Source: JASLPR01 sp964496475
GTDB lineage: Bacteria > Chloroflexota > UBA11872 > VXNJ01
NCBI GenBank assembly: GCA_964496475.1
Contig: CAZBZS010000003.1
Coordinates: forward strand, 45,028-109,027
Direction: 5' to 3'
DNA length: 64,000 nucleotides
Program-made: the position numbers and the translations under genes
In this document: piece by piece, positions 51,708 to 62,129 of the stretch
How positions within the stretch are numbered: the stretch's first letter is position 1
Layout: every line of letters starts with the position of its first letter
Notes under the pieces: generated by a model
What the model was told of the DNA's origin: nothing
The model's database searches: none
The model's input: the letters and a program-made list of their open reading frames with translations, nothing else

Positions 51708-54137
51708 ATGATTCGAGACCGTCTATCAGACTATGTCTGTGTTGTTCTGCTGCTAGTCGGTTCGGTCGTCGCGTTTGCGCCCCTAGTTACCGCGCCGCTT
51801 TCAGCGGCCTTTGGGGAGGCAACCCCGTTCTACGGAACCCCGTTGCTCGCAGCGCGGGAAACGATCACAGTATACGGACAACTGCCGCTCTGGGATCCGT
51901 GGACCGGCGCGGGCGACGCGCTGGTGGCCAACCCCCTAGCCGTGCAGTTCTACCCGCCGTCGCTGATTGCCTACCTATCCTCAAATCCAGCGCTTGACGG
52001 GGTCCGGTGGATGGCGATGACGCACCTGACGGTGGCGGCGCTGGTGATGTACACCTTGGCACGAGCGGTCGGCGCTCGCCCATGGGCGGCCCTCGTCGCT
52101 GCGCCGTTGTTCATGATGAACGCCCACACCGGTTGGCAAATCAGCAACGGAGTGATCGGGCAAGTGATGGCGCTTCCGTGGACGGCCCTAGCCTGGCTGA
52201 TCACATTGTTGGCGGTTCGACATTCGAGCCCTCGGCTAATGGCCGGAACGGGACTGACACTGGGGATGATGGTCATCGCGGGCACGGTATATGACATCTA
52301 CTTCGCCGGCCTTGGGGTGGCGGTCGTGCTTGGAGTCCTCGGCATCCGCGAGATCGTAGTGGCCGAGGGGGGATATCGCCGGGGGATATTTGGTCGACTC
52401 GCGTTGATGGCCGGGGTCGGATTGCTTTCGACCGTGCTCGTCTCTGCCGTGAAGCTGGTACCTGTTACGCAGTTCCAGCAGTTTTCCACGCGGGTCGGAT
52501 TCTCCCTGGAGGAGGCGGAGGTCGGGCTCGAAAATATACCCACCGCGTCGGCACTCGCCCGCGATGCGGTCACCCCACTGGAGGCGGCCTGGGCGGGACC
52601 GCTGAACATGCTCGTTCTACTCCTGGTTATCGTCGCGTTCTGGCGGCCCCGTCGGGAGGTCGTCGCGTTCGGACTGGTCGCATTGATAGGGTATTGGGCC
52701 TCGCTTGGAATGCGGGCGCCGGCGGACTTATACGGGTTGTTTCATGGCACCCTGCCCGGCTTCGCCTTCAACAACACGACAATCAGATTCATGAACATGT
52801 TCTATCCAGCGTACGCGATCTTGGCCGCGATCGGGGCGTCGCGGGCGTACTCGTTTGCCGCTGCCCGTCTTCCACGACGGTTTGCCGCGGCGCCGCTGGC
52901 GGTAGTTGGAGCGGTGTCCTTGTCGGTCCTGATCGCCGGAGCCAGCCACGTGCGGGGCGTCGCTGCGCTCGCCGTCTCGACCGACTCCTACCAAGCAACC
53001 CCGAAGCAGGGTTCTACGGCCGAGATACTGTCTGATTTGTATGACGAACAAGGGGGGCACAGCTTCCGCGCGTTCAGCACCTACATCTTTTCGAAGGGAT
53101 CTGGCCGGCTCACGGCCACGGCTGCCGTCATCTATGGACTGGACGTTGCGAACCCGGTCAATGCACACATGGTGCCGTCATATTCACTAATGGTGGACTA
53201 CGCACCGGGAGCGGTTGCAACCGGGCGACAATACCGACTCCTCAACATCCTCAACGCGCGCTACCTGGTCTTCGAGGAGTCGTACCAGATTGCGCCGCCG
53301 GAACCGGTGGCCAACTCATATTCAATCGAAGGGGGCATCATTTACGAGGCGGCCTCGGCACGCGATCGCGCGCAAGTCTTCGGCCGCTCACTGCTGTTAG
53401 TCGGCAAGGACATTGACTCCGACTTCAATGCTTTCGAGGCCCGCCTTCTGGTCTTTCACGACGGCTTCGATCCGAGCGGAATCACGGTTCTCCACGGCGG
53501 CTCGCCCTACCTGGACGACTACGAACTCGGGTTTCTCAGTCGCATTGACGCGCTCATCTTGACTGATTGGGCAGCCCATTCCGACAGTGCCGCGACCGCC
53601 CTACGGGAACAGTTTCAGGCGCAAGGTGGTGTTGTCCTGGAGCTCGACTACGTCGACGGTGAGGAGTCGAACCCGTTCAGGCGTTCAAGCGCATTCCTGA
53701 ACGATGTTGACGCTCCGAAGACACTCACGGACGAGTCGGAAGCCCGAGTTGCCGAGCTTCTGGACGCGCTACAGGATCAGCCCGAAGCGGCGTATGCGTC
53801 GCGAGTCGTCTCGTTTTCACCGACGGACATCACGATAGACGTGGATTCACTACCTGAACCGGCGGCACTGATCCTCAGCCAGAGTTATTTCCCCGGATGG
53901 AAGGCGACAGTGAACGGTGAGGATACTCCGGTGTTCATGGCGGACAGTCTGGTGACGGGCGTGATGCTGCCGGCCGGGGGGCCATTTGAGGTCCGATTCG
54001 CTTTCGACCCGCAGTTGTTCGGCCTGGCCGCGATCGGGTCGCTGGTGTCGATCGTCGCGGCGCTCGTGCTGTCGGTCAGCGGGCTGCGGGCGATTCGCCA
54101 ACGCCGCCGGGGCTCAGCCAGCCCGGCTATCGATTGA
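51708..54137 (+). CDS. YfhO-family membrane protein
   Basis: The 809-residue product has around twelve helices and a soluble C-terminal domain. A YfhO-type extracytoplasmic loop reads YGQLPLWDPWTGAGDALVAN with PLAVQFYPPSLIAYL, and the C-terminal SQSYFPGWKATVNGED is the family's hallmark. YfhO proteins are proposed to help glycosylate lipoteichoic-acid-type polymers, so a surface-polymer function is likely. The ATG at 51708 follows AAGAGAG and gives a normal first helix. It overlaps the convergent gene by 11 bases. Confidence 0.87.
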   Translation: MIRDRLSDYVCVVLLLVGSVVAFAPLVTAPLSAAFGEATPFYGTPLLAARETITVYGQLPLWDPWTGAGDALVANPLAVQFYPPSLIAYLSSNPALDGVRWMAMTHLTVAALVMYTLARAVGARPWAALVAAPLFMMNAHTGWQISNGVIGQVMALPWTALAWLITLLAVRHSSPRLMAGTGLTLGMMVIAGTVYDIYFAGLGVAVVLGVLGIREIVVAEGGYRRGIFGRLALMAGVGLLSTVLVSAVKLVPVTQFQQFSTRVGFSLEEAEVGLENIPTASALARDAVTPLEAAWAGPLNMLVLLLVIVAFWRPRREVVAFGLVALIGYWASLGMRAPADLYGLFHGTLPGFAFNNTTIRFMNMFYPAYAILAAIGASRAYSFAAARLPRRFAAAPLAVVGAVSLSVLIAGASHVRGVAALAVSTDSYQATPKQGSTAEILSDLYDEQGGHSFRAFSTYIFSKGSGRLTATAAVIYGLDVANPVNAHMVPSYSLMVDYAPGAVATGRQYRLLNILNARYLVFEESYQIAPPEPVANSYSIEGGIIYEAASARDRAQVFGRSLLLVGKDIDSDFNAFEARLLVFHDGFDPSGITVLHGGSPYLDDYELGFLSRIDALILTDWAAHSDSAATALREQFQAQGGVVLELDYVDGEESNPFRRSSAFLNDVDAPKTLTDESEARVAELLDALQDQPEAAYASRVVSFSPTDITIDVDSLPEPAALILSQSYFPGWKATVNGEDTPVFMADSLVTGVMLPAGGPFEVRFAFDPQLFGLAAIGSLVSIVAALVLSVSGLRAIRQRRRGSASPAID

Positions 54138-56043
54138 CCCCGGAGACCAGCCGCCGGCGAATCGAATCGGTGATTTCAGTCACCCGGCTGAAATCGTGGA
54201 TGACGAACGCGAACAGGCGGTCTGCTTCAATCCTCCCCGCCGCAGCAAAGGACTCGGAAAGCTCGTCCACAGGCAGGGCGTCGACATCAACTTCCCCGTC
54301 CTCGGGCCCGATGAACACGTATTCGACCCTTCGAATATTCGTGTACAACTCCAGGATATCCGGCGACATCTGCCGGCCAACAAACCGTTCCGAATACCAC
54401 GACACATTGTCAGTGAGCACCTGGTAGAGGTCGAGTGACTGATACTCTGCGGTTCGATCCGGACGGCGAGAGTCACCGTACTCCAGCCAGAGCCAGAGGT
54501 CGACTGGCACCCCCAGTTGGTCATAGAAGACGAGCGTGCTGCCCCGCGGGAACTCCGGATGAGCCTTCTTTATTGCGTCTACAAAAGGTCTTCCTGAGTT
54601 CGCCTTCACCACCGGCCGGTTGATGAGGCCCACCGTGGACTGGGCATTCCCCACCAGCAGAAGGCCAAGCGCAACCGCCACCAACGCTTTCGCAACAAGC
54701 GAACCAGTCGAGCCAAATCCTATCGAGACCCTGTCGAGCAGGCCATCAACAACCGTTCCTGCCGCCAGCAACACGATCGGGGCGGTCAGAAGATAGTAGG
54801 GGTTCCCGGTATCCTCGAGCGGAGTACCCCAGGACAACAGGAACGCGCTCAGCAGATAGCCGGCCCCATTCGGCGAGTCATCGGTGAGCGCATACAGGTA
54901 GGTAGAAGCGAGCACCATCCACACTGCCAGCCCAAACACGAGCGCAACCATCAGCGTCCAGGTGCGCTGCCGGAATTCCAGTGATGTCTTCGCCAGCCAG
55001 GATCCGATCGCTCCCAGCAGCACAACAAGCAGAACTGATACCGTGATGATCACGGCGGTCTGAGATAGGCCTCCGAATCCCACGGTTTGCAGCGCCTGCT
55101 TCGCGCCCTCCAGCACCGGCGACGGCAGTGGCGTCCAAAACGACCCTGCCCAGGCGGACAATCCGGTCAGAAGACCTTCTCCGTACCTTGTGCCCAGAAT
55201 TGCCCCGCCCGTGCCGGCCTGCCCAAATGTGCCCGTAGTCAGGCTGTTGAACAACAGCGACACTGCTCCGATCGCCAACGCGGCGGCCGGTAAACGCAAT
55301 CGCGACCGCAACTCCCGTCGGGCCGGACCGTCGAATCCCCGCGTCAACGCTTGGGCGATCTCCCGCAGCGCTGGTAAGAGTAGGACCAAGAACCCGCTAG
55401 GGTAGCTGACAGCCGCCAGCGTCAAACCTGTCAGCGTGACCGCCCCCCAACGTTTCCCTCCAGCTCGATAGCCCTCATAGGCCACGAGCGAGCCCATCAT
55501 GAAGAATGCCACCGCGTTGTGGGTTGTGCCGGCCTCGACCCCGTACCACCGCATCGCCAGCGCCGAGGACACCAGCAGGCTACCGGCCACCCAGGCCGAG
55601 ATGAGCCATCGCAACCCTATTTGCCGGGCCAGCACATACAGAAATGCCGCCGTGCCGAAGCTGTACAGCAAAGCTACCGCGTGAAACGGCGATGCCGACG
55701 TCCCGAAGAGATCGATAAATATGGTCTGGTAAAACGGCCGGGGTGTAGAAATAGCGTGGCGAAACAGATGTAAGTGAGTGAGATATCCGAGAAACGCGTT
55801 ACTTCCGGCGTCTTGAGGGGTGCTCGCAATCAGGCCCGACTGCACGTTCAGGAGTTCGCCTCCGCCGATTGCGCGGGTCCACCCCTGGCCGGCCAGCCAT
55901 ACGGATACGGCCAATATCGTGCCGATGGCGGCGATGTCTCGCCAAGATTTCGACAAGGCTAGTACCCGGTCTGGCAAAGTTTGAAGCTCGTCCTGCGAAG
56001 AACAATCCCGCCGACGATCGTACCGAGCGTACGTGCGCCCCAT
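54127..56043 (-). CDS. Multi-pass membrane protein, glycosyltransferase-like
   Basis: The 638-residue product has about ten membrane helices (for example DIAAIGTILAVSVWLAGQGW near the N-terminus, then LVLLLPAL-type segments up to about 460) and an extracytoplasmic C-terminal region. Its layout resembles GT-C/ArnT-like proteins with an early soluble loop (residues 60-110: GGELLNVQSGLIASTPQDAG), although I do not see a clear catalytic DD/ED motif. It may be a glycosyltransferase or a polymer-modifying protein. It is divergent from asnB and converges on the YfhO gene. Confidence 0.65.
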   Translation of the reverse strand: MGRTYARYDRRRDCSSQDELQTLPDRVLALSKSWRDIAAIGTILAVSVWLAGQGWTRAIGGGELLNVQSGLIASTPQDAGSNAFLGYLTHLHLFRHAISTPRPFYQTIFIDLFGTSASPFHAVALLYSFGTAAFLYVLARQIGLRWLISAWVAGSLLVSSALAMRWYGVEAGTTHNAVAFFMMGSLVAYEGYRAGGKRWGAVTLTGLTLAAVSYPSGFLVLLLPALREIAQALTRGFDGPARRELRSRLRLPAAALAIGAVSLLFNSLTTGTFGQAGTGGAILGTRYGEGLLTGLSAWAGSFWTPLPSPVLEGAKQALQTVGFGGLSQTAVIITVSVLLVVLLGAIGSWLAKTSLEFRQRTWTLMVALVFGLAVWMVLASTYLYALTDDSPNGAGYLLSAFLLSWGTPLEDTGNPYYLLTAPIVLLAAGTVVDGLLDRVSIGFGSTGSLVAKALVAVALGLLLVGNAQSTVGLINRPVVKANSGRPFVDAIKKAHPEFPRGSTLVFYDQLGVPVDLWLWLEYGDSRRPDRTAEYQSLDLYQVLTDNVSWYSERFVGRQMSPDILELYTNIRRVEYVFIGPEDGEVDVDALPVDELSESFAAAGRIEADRLFAFVIHDFSRVTEITDSIRRRLVSGVNR

Positions 56044-56192
56044 GATAGAGTACGTTTTCCCACCCGGAGGAGTTGGCGATTGCCTCAGGCCCAGTCAGGT
56101 CCGGGGAAGCCTGAACCGCTTCAGCGAGCTCACTCCACGCCTCGCTTCGACCCGTCCACCCCGAGCGCGACGGCCGGCCTCGTCTAGCGTCC

Positions 56193-58094
56193 ATGTGCGG
56201 TATTTGCGGGGCCACGGGGCAGGGAGCGCGGTCAAGATCTGAGCGCATGCTTCAGACCATCCTTCACCGTGGGCCCGATGCCACCGGCTATTTCAGCGAT
56301 GACACAATCGCGCTCGGCCATGCCCGCCTCAGCATCATTGACCTGAACACCGGCTCCCAACCCATGACCTACGCCGACGGACGCTACGTGATTGCGTACA
56401 ACGGCGAAATCTACAATCACCGGTCGCTTCGGGAGACCCTGGAGGGACGCGGGCACGAATTCCGCACAAGCTCGGATACCGAGGTGATTCTCGCTGCATA
56501 CGCGGAGTGGGGTCGCGCCTGCCTGCACAGGCTGCGCGGCATGTTCGCGTTCGCTCTGTGGGACACCGTCGAGCGGAGCCTGTGGCTGGTCCGGGACCGG
56601 CTCGGCATCAAGCCCATCTACTATCTCGTCAATGGAGGCGATATCGCCTTCGCCTCCGAGACCAAGGCCCTGGTCGCATCATTGCCGGCAAGGCCAACCG
56701 TGGATTTGGTCGCTCTGCACCAGGTGATGAACTACCGTTACGTCCGTGGCGCCCGCACCATGTGGGAGGGGATTCGTCGCGTCCCGCCCGGGCACACTCT
56801 TTACTGGCATGACGGCCACGTTCAACTTGAACGCTACTGGGAACCTCCTCCCGCGTCCGAAACTGCGGATATCAGCACACGGGAACTCGCTGAACTGCTT
56901 GAAAGTGCTGTGTCGGAGCATCTGGTGTCGGATGTCCCCGTCGCATCATTCGTCAGCGGCGGCCTGGATTCCACCGCCGTTGCCGCCTGGGCCGGTCCAC
57001 ATTTGCGCTTTCCCATGCAGACGTTCTGCCTGGATTTCGGCACCCGGCATGACGAAACGCCCCATGCCGAGGCGGCATCCCACCACATGGGGCTTGATTT
57101 CCACAAGGTCGGAATGCGACCTGGGGACTTTCGGCATCTGGAAAAAGTCATGTGGCACCTCGATGAGCCCGTCGGGGACGCCATCGCCATCGCTACCTAC
57201 GTTCTCGGTGCCGAGGCGTCCGAGCATGCGAAAGTTGTCCTCACCGGAGAGGGAGCCGATGAGATCTTCGGTGGGTACATCCACCATCGTGCCATGCGAG
57301 CTGCCGATCTCCTCGGACGTGCTCACCTCACGCCGCTTGCCGCACGCATGGCCGGTCTCGTCCGCATGCTTCCGCAGGCCGTTCTTGGGCGGGCCTTCCC
57401 CTATCCGGGCACGATCGGAGAGGCAGGTAGGGATCGGATTCAGAACCTTGTTTCCTCCATTGCGACCGGGGGCAGGCTATACCGCAACCTCACGCAGGTG
57501 TTCGGTCCCGCTGGCTGGTCCAGCCTGTACACTCCCTCGTTCGACGCCACCATCAACGACTCAGAGGTTGCCGAGGACGAGCGAGCCCGCCAGCGCCAAG
57601 CCCGCGACGGTTCGGGCCTCGCTGCCGCCATTCGCATGGATCTGGAAGAATGGCTTCCCAACTACACCCTGCACCGCCTCGATCGGCTACTGATGGCACA
57701 TGGACTTGAAGGCCGGGTGCCATTCCTGGACCATCGCGTCGTGGAAGCCGCCTTGCTCTTGCCCGCGGGTCGTCTCCTCAGCCCATTCCGCGAAAAAAAG
57801 GCCCTTCGGAAGGCGGCTCCGCGACGCATCAGGCGCTGGGCACAGCGGCCGAAACAGGCGTTCGTGGTGCCACTTGATGAGCCAACCTTCGCCCGGGCCG
57901 CCAGTTCACGAATCAAGGCGCTGATAAGCAGTGCTATCGACTCAAAGCGTGGGTATTTGTCCACCAGGGAGCTGGAGAAATACCTGCATATCGAGACTGG
58001 GGACCTCCTAACCAGCAAGCAGATTATGGCCGTAGCCACAACCGAGGCGTGGCACCGGGTATTTGTTGACCCACCCCACCCGAGGCCGGCTTGA
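56193..58094 (+). CDS. asnB: Asparagine synthase-type glutamine amidotransferase (AsnB)
   Basis: The 633-residue product has an N-terminal glutaminase with the nucleophile Cys2 in MCGICGATGQG and later GYFSDDTIALGHARLSIIDL, YNGEIYNHRSLRETLEGRGH. The synthetase half carries SFVSGGLDSTAVAAW (ATP PP-loop) and VVLTGEGADEIFGGYIHH. Length and order match asparagine synthetases. In surface-polysaccharide clusters such genes often amidate uronic acids instead of aspartate. Its neighbour, a nucleotide-sugar dehydrogenase, would supply uronic acids; this makes that role plausible but unproven. The next gene overlaps its stop. Confidence 0.93.
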   Translation: MCGICGATGQGARSRSERMLQTILHRGPDATGYFSDDTIALGHARLSIIDLNTGSQPMTYADGRYVIAYNGEIYNHRSLRETLEGRGHEFRTSSDTEVILAAYAEWGRACLHRLRGMFAFALWDTVERSLWLVRDRLGIKPIYYLVNGGDIAFASETKALVASLPARPTVDLVALHQVMNYRYVRGARTMWEGIRRVPPGHTLYWHDGHVQLERYWEPPPASETADISTRELAELLESAVSEHLVSDVPVASFVSGGLDSTAVAAWAGPHLRFPMQTFCLDFGTRHDETPHAEAASHHMGLDFHKVGMRPGDFRHLEKVMWHLDEPVGDAIAIATYVLGAEASEHAKVVLTGEGADEIFGGYIHHRAMRAADLLGRAHLTPLAARMAGLVRMLPQAVLGRAFPYPGTIGEAGRDRIQNLVSSIATGGRLYRNLTQVFGPAGWSSLYTPSFDATINDSEVAEDERARQRQARDGSGLAAAIRMDLEEWLPNYTLHRLDRLLMAHGLEGRVPFLDHRVVEAALLLPAGRLLSPFREKKALRKAAPRRIRRWAQRPKQAFVVPLDEPTFARAASSRIKALISSAIDSKRGYLSTRELEKYLHIETGDLLTSKQIMAVATTEAWHRVFVDPPHPRPA

Positions 58095-59809
58095 AAGGGG
58101 CCGAGCACACCGCGCGCCGCAGTGCCGCTCCAGGCGATCCCGGCGATGCGGTCACGAAGTCGTATGAGGCCGCGCTGGAGGGTTGGCCTGCCCGCCTTCA
58201 CAGCTTGATCCAGGCCAACCCACTCTTCCCGTATTCCGGATGCCTGGATCGCGATTACTGGCATTACCGCGCGCCGGCCGCGTTCCCAAGCGCGATGTTT
58301 CAGGTGGGCGTGCTCGCCTTGAGCATCGCGGCCACGTCCGAATCGAGCGCTGCCGCACAACGCCGCTGGCTCGAACTGACTTTCCGTGCCCTCGAGTTCT
58401 GGTCGGAGATGCAGCATTCCGACGGCACCTTTGACGAATGGTACCGCCGGGAACGCAGCTACGCCGCCACCGCGTTCAGCACTTTCGCCGCCACCGAAGC
58501 GGTGCTGCTCCTGGATGACGCCGGACATGGTTCGTTCCCGGGACGAGGCCGCGTGATAAATGCGGCGGGCCGCGCTGCGGCGTGGCTTGCCAGTCGGCAC
58601 GACCCGCACGTTTCCAACCACTCCGCCGGAGGCATTGCCGCGCTTCATAATGCCGCCCTCCTCACCGGTGAGGACCGGTTTTCTCACGCGGCTGCGGACC
58701 AGTTGCGCGCGCTCGCGTCAAAGCAGCACCCCGAAGGCTGGCTGCCGGAGTACCGCGGCATGGATCCCGGCTATCTCACCGTGTCGGTTGGCTACTTGGC
58801 CGCCTACGCCGTCCGCGGCGGGCCACCGCTGGCGCTCGAGATCGCCGATCGGGCGCTGCGTGCCGCCGCGATCGGCGTGAATCCCGACGGTTCCTTCGGC
58901 GGCGCTTTCGGGAGTCGCAACACCGCGTTCTTGATGCCGCACGGGCTCGAATTGCTCGCAGATGAGTCGCCCGCGGCTCGTTGGATTCTCGAGAACACAG
59001 TCGGCCATGGTCACCATCAGCTTGTCTCGCCAGCAAATGCCGACGACCGCTACTTCACATTCTTCTTCCTCTGGAGCTACCTCTGGGCTCTCCGGGCCCG
59101 CAATCGCCGCTCCGCTGATTCACCCGCATCCCAACCTCAAGTAGGGGAGTGTCCAGCAGCAGGAATTCGCCGGATCAGGACCGGCTCCTGGGAACTGGTG
59201 ACCAACGTTTTCAAAGGCGCGCCCCTTCGCCTCTACCGCGAGAACGAGCTGATACTCGTCGAATCCGGGTACGCGGCCCGCGCGGGCCGCCGGTCGTGGG
59301 CAACCACTCAGGGATATCATCCGGGCGAACCCGGCCCCCCATCCCAGGTGCAGACTGATCAGATCTCAGCGAAGGCCCGTTTTCAGAAGGCACGGCCCGA
59401 GAACCCGCTCGATCGGCTATCGCTCCCGTTTGCCGCGTATCAGGCGACCGTCGCGCACATGGGTGGCATCGGCGCCCACATCGGCGATACTGTCAAACGG
59501 CTGCTCATTCGCAGGCGAGAAGTTTTTCCCCTCACGCTCAGCCGCGAGATCCGGGTAGACACAAACCGGGTCGAAATCATCGATATCATCCAGGCCACTC
59601 GAGCCATCCCGAGAGTCTCGTTGGCCGCGTTGACCGAGGTAACCACTATGCACAATCCGTCCTCTCGTTTCGCGACCCGGCCCGATGTCGGCTTGCCGCC
59701 GTCCGCGGCCCGATGGGAAGGAGACGTCGCGAGAGGCGGGACCTTGCGTCGATCGGTCGTCGTTCGAGTCAACGGTGACCTCGGCGATTCAGGACTGAAC
59801 CTGGCGTGA
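58091..59809 (+). CDS. Alpha/alpha-toroid protein of the heparinase/polysaccharide-lyase type (function uncertain)
   Basis: The 572-residue product has a helical N-terminal half with repeated helix pairs (AAAQRRWLELTFRALEFWSE, FSHAAADQLRALASKQHPEG, then SVGYLAAYAVRGGPPLALEI), the pattern of (alpha/alpha) toroids. Its second half is beta-rich (RRSVVVRVNGDLGDS at the end). Heparinase II/III-like and glucuronyl epimerase proteins of polysaccharide clusters show this organisation. The TTG start at 58091 overlaps the asnB stop (TTGA). No catalytic residue set could be fixed. It probably acts on the polymer made by this cluster. Confidence 0.62.
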   Translation: MKGAEHTARRSAAPGDPGDAVTKSYEAALEGWPARLHSLIQANPLFPYSGCLDRDYWHYRAPAAFPSAMFQVGVLALSIAATSESSAAAQRRWLELTFRALEFWSEMQHSDGTFDEWYRRERSYAATAFSTFAATEAVLLLDDAGHGSFPGRGRVINAAGRAAAWLASRHDPHVSNHSAGGIAALHNAALLTGEDRFSHAAADQLRALASKQHPEGWLPEYRGMDPGYLTVSVGYLAAYAVRGGPPLALEIADRALRAAAIGVNPDGSFGGAFGSRNTAFLMPHGLELLADESPAARWILENTVGHGHHQLVSPANADDRYFTFFFLWSYLWALRARNRRSADSPASQPQVGECPAAGIRRIRTGSWELVTNVFKGAPLRLYRENELILVESGYAARAGRRSWATTQGYHPGEPGPPSQVQTDQISAKARFQKARPENPLDRLSLPFAAYQATVAHMGGIGAHIGDTVKRLLIRRREVFPLTLSREIRVDTNRVEIIDIIQATRAIPRVSLAALTEVTTMHNPSSRFATRPDVGLPPSAARWEGDVARGGTLRRSVVVRVNGDLGDSGLNLA

Positions 59810-59816
59810 GCGGCGG

Positions 59817-61118
59817 ATGCTGGTGAAGGTAAGCGTCTTCGGTCTTGGATACGTGGGGATAGTCGCGGCCGCCTGCCTGCGCGCCCGCGGTCACGAGGTA
59901 GTCGGCGTCGACGTTGTCGAGTCCAAAGTAGTTGCTGTGAATGCCGGCCGGTCACCGGTGAACGAGCCCGGCGTCAACGACCTCCTCACCGTCGAGTCAT
60001 CCACCCCCCGGGTACGGACCACGGGCGATCACGCGGACGCCGTGCGCGAAACCAACGTTTCCGTCATATGTGTCGGTACTCCACCTCTCCCATCAGGGCA
60101 CCTGGAGCTGGCATACCTGGAGCGAGTGCTCAGGCAGGTATTCGACGCCGCCCGCGAGCATCCGGGCGAACACTGCGTGATAAATCGATCCAGTGTGGTA
60201 CCCGGAACTCATTCACAAGTCATCCTGCCTCTCATCAGAAGCCTGGATCCGCAAGGACTCATCGCTTACGCCTATCACCCAGAGTTCTTCCGGGAGGGGG
60301 AGGCGGTCAGGGACTTCAATGAGCCGGCCCTGCACGTATGCGCCGCAACTTCGGAAAGGGCGGTGGCAACCGTCAACCAGCTGTTCCCTTCCGGCGACGG
60401 CGCCACGACGGTCGTCGATTTTTCCGACGCCGAAGTGCTCAAGTACGCCAGCAACGCGTTCCACGCCCTCAAGGTGGCGTTTTCGGGCGAGATTGCCGCG
60501 ATCTCCGCTGCCGCTGGCGCCGACGCCGCCGAAGTTTTGCGGATATTCAGGAGTGACCGCCGCCTCAACATTTCAGGAGCTTACTTGCGCCCGGGCTTCG
60601 CCTTCGGCGGATCCTGTTTGCCTAAGGACACTCGCGCCCTCGCCGCCGTCGCCGAGGAGATGGGAGTGGAAACGCCCGTCATCGGATCCATCATCCCCAG
60701 CAACGACCGGCGTATCTCAACTCTTTTGGAGCTGATCGAAAGCCACCGGCCGGCCTGCGTCGGAATCTGGGGCGTGGCCTTCAAACCGTCCACCGATGAC
60801 ATCCGCGGAAGTCCGCTGCTGAGAATTGTCGACGCGCTGCTCTTACACCACACCGGCTACTCGGCCGCCCTCCACATCAAGATATTCGATTCCCCGACTG
60901 CCGCCGGCGAACTCGAGAGGATGTACGACGGACGCGTGCAAACGGCGCGTGCTGCCGAAGATTTCGTACCTGGATGCGACCTGGTGATCTTGGGAACCAG
61001 CCCCACCTCCGCGCCCCTCACCGAATTGCTTACAGAGCACAACGTGACGGTCGTCGATTTGGGGTATTTTGACCCGGATCCCACGATCATTCGCAGCCCC
61101 GGTTACCATCGCCTTTGA
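59817..61118 (+). CDS. Nucleotide-sugar 6-dehydrogenase (UDP-glucose/GDP-mannose type)
   Basis: The 433-residue product oxidises a nucleotide-bound hexose to a uronic acid with NAD. The N-terminal Rossmann motif is VSVFGLGYVGIVAAACLRARG. Middle motifs are YHPEFFREGEAVRDFNEP and EVLKYASNAFHALKVAF. The catalytic cysteine sits in FGGSCLPKDTRAL, and VGIWGVAFKPSTDDIRGSPL opens the C-terminal domain. The motifs are closest to GDP-mannose dehydrogenase (AlgD-like), but UDP-glucose cannot be excluded. It follows the toroid gene by seven bases and is in the same operon. Confidence 0.92.
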   Translation: MLVKVSVFGLGYVGIVAAACLRARGHEVVGVDVVESKVVAVNAGRSPVNEPGVNDLLTVESSTPRVRTTGDHADAVRETNVSVICVGTPPLPSGHLELAYLERVLRQVFDAAREHPGEHCVINRSSVVPGTHSQVILPLIRSLDPQGLIAYAYHPEFFREGEAVRDFNEPALHVCAATSERAVATVNQLFPSGDGATTVVDFSDAEVLKYASNAFHALKVAFSGEIAAISAAAGADAAEVLRIFRSDRRLNISGAYLRPGFAFGGSCLPKDTRALAAVAEEMGVETPVIGSIIPSNDRRISTLLELIESHRPACVGIWGVAFKPSTDDIRGSPLLRIVDALLLHHTGYSAALHIKIFDSPTAAGELERMYDGRVQTARAAEDFVPGCDLVILGTSPTSAPLTELLTEHNVTVVDLGYFDPDPTIIRSPGYHRL

Positions 61119-61178
61119 AACGGAGTTCGGAGACAGCGGAATGAAGCGTGGTTCGATTCACAATCTGGCAGTCACGGC

Positions 61179-62129
61179 ATGAGCAAGAACGTCCGCCACG
61201 TTTGCGTCGTGATACCGACTAAAAACGAGGAAAACTCGATAGCGACCGTTATCCATGATGTTAGGACCGCCATCGAGACCTCCGGATTCGGCGATCCCCT
61301 CGTTCTAGTCACTGACGACTCCGTCGACGGCACCGAATCGGCTGCGCGGGAGGCCGGGGCCACCGTCGTGCGTGCAGGTGGGATCGGCCTTGGCTACGCG
61401 ATGGGCGTCGGCCTTCGTAACGCCGCCCACACCGAGTGCGACTACATAGTTTCGGTAGATGGCGATGGACAGGCGGATCCGTCCGAAATACCCGCTTTCC
61501 TCGAACCGCTCGAATCCGGGCGAGCCGACCTGGTTCTGGGTTCCAGGTTCCTTGAGAAGGGACTGGTCAAATACCGATACCGCTGGCTAAACCGCCTGGG
61601 AATTCGAATGCTCTCCTGGCTACTCAGGTTCTTCAGCGGCCAGCGATTTACGGATTCCCATGGCGGCATCCGAGCGATGCGGCGGCAGGTCGTCGCTGAG
61701 CTAACCCTCACCGGCACCCATTCCTACGTCCAGGAGACCATCATCGACGCTGTCCAGCGAGGCTATCGGGTTATCGAAATCCCAAGCGTCTGGAAAGAAC
61801 GCCAGCACGGGTCAACCCGAGTTGTTTCATCCATTCCTCGATACGCCGCCCACACCCTCCCGGTTTTGCTCGTCAAGTCCGGTAAACACATCACCTGGCT
61901 TACGACCGGGGGAGCCGTGTTCGCACTGGCCGCGGTGATTGGTTTCATGGCTATCCTCGTCGAGGAGAGCTTCAGCATTACCGCGCTCTTCGCCCGGCTG
62001 CCGGCGCTCCTCCTTATCGCGTTGCTGGTCATGGTGGGCACACAGATGTTCTTCACTGGGCTAGTCCTTGAGCTCCTCCGCAACATCGCCAGGCACGTCG
62101 ATCGGATAGACGGCCCCTCACGCGACTAG
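61179..62129 (+). CDS. Family 2 glycosyltransferase (dolichyl-phosphate mannose synthase-like)
   Basis: The 316-residue product has the GT-A nucleotide-sugar core: VCVVIPTKNEENSIATVIHD, VDGTESAAREAGA, ADLVLGSRFLEKG and DYIVSVDGDGQADP with the DxD motif. After the catalytic domain it has QETIIDAVQRGYRVIEIPSV and two C-terminal membrane helices (TTGGAVFALAAVIGFMAILV and ALLLIALLVMVGTQMFFTGL). This layout fits polyprenyl-phosphate sugar transferases that load the lipid carrier used by GT-C enzymes. It closes the run of rightward polysaccharide genes. Confidence 0.9.
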   Translation: MSKNVRHVCVVIPTKNEENSIATVIHDVRTAIETSGFGDPLVLVTDDSVDGTESAAREAGATVVRAGGIGLGYAMGVGLRNAAHTECDYIVSVDGDGQADPSEIPAFLEPLESGRADLVLGSRFLEKGLVKYRYRWLNRLGIRMLSWLLRFFSGQRFTDSHGGIRAMRRQVVAELTLTGTHSYVQETIIDAVQRGYRVIEIPSVWKERQHGSTRVVSSIPRYAAHTLPVLLVKSGKHITWLTTGGAVFALAAVIGFMAILVEESFSITALFARLPALLLIALLVMVGTQMFFTGLVLELLRNIARHVDRIDGPSRD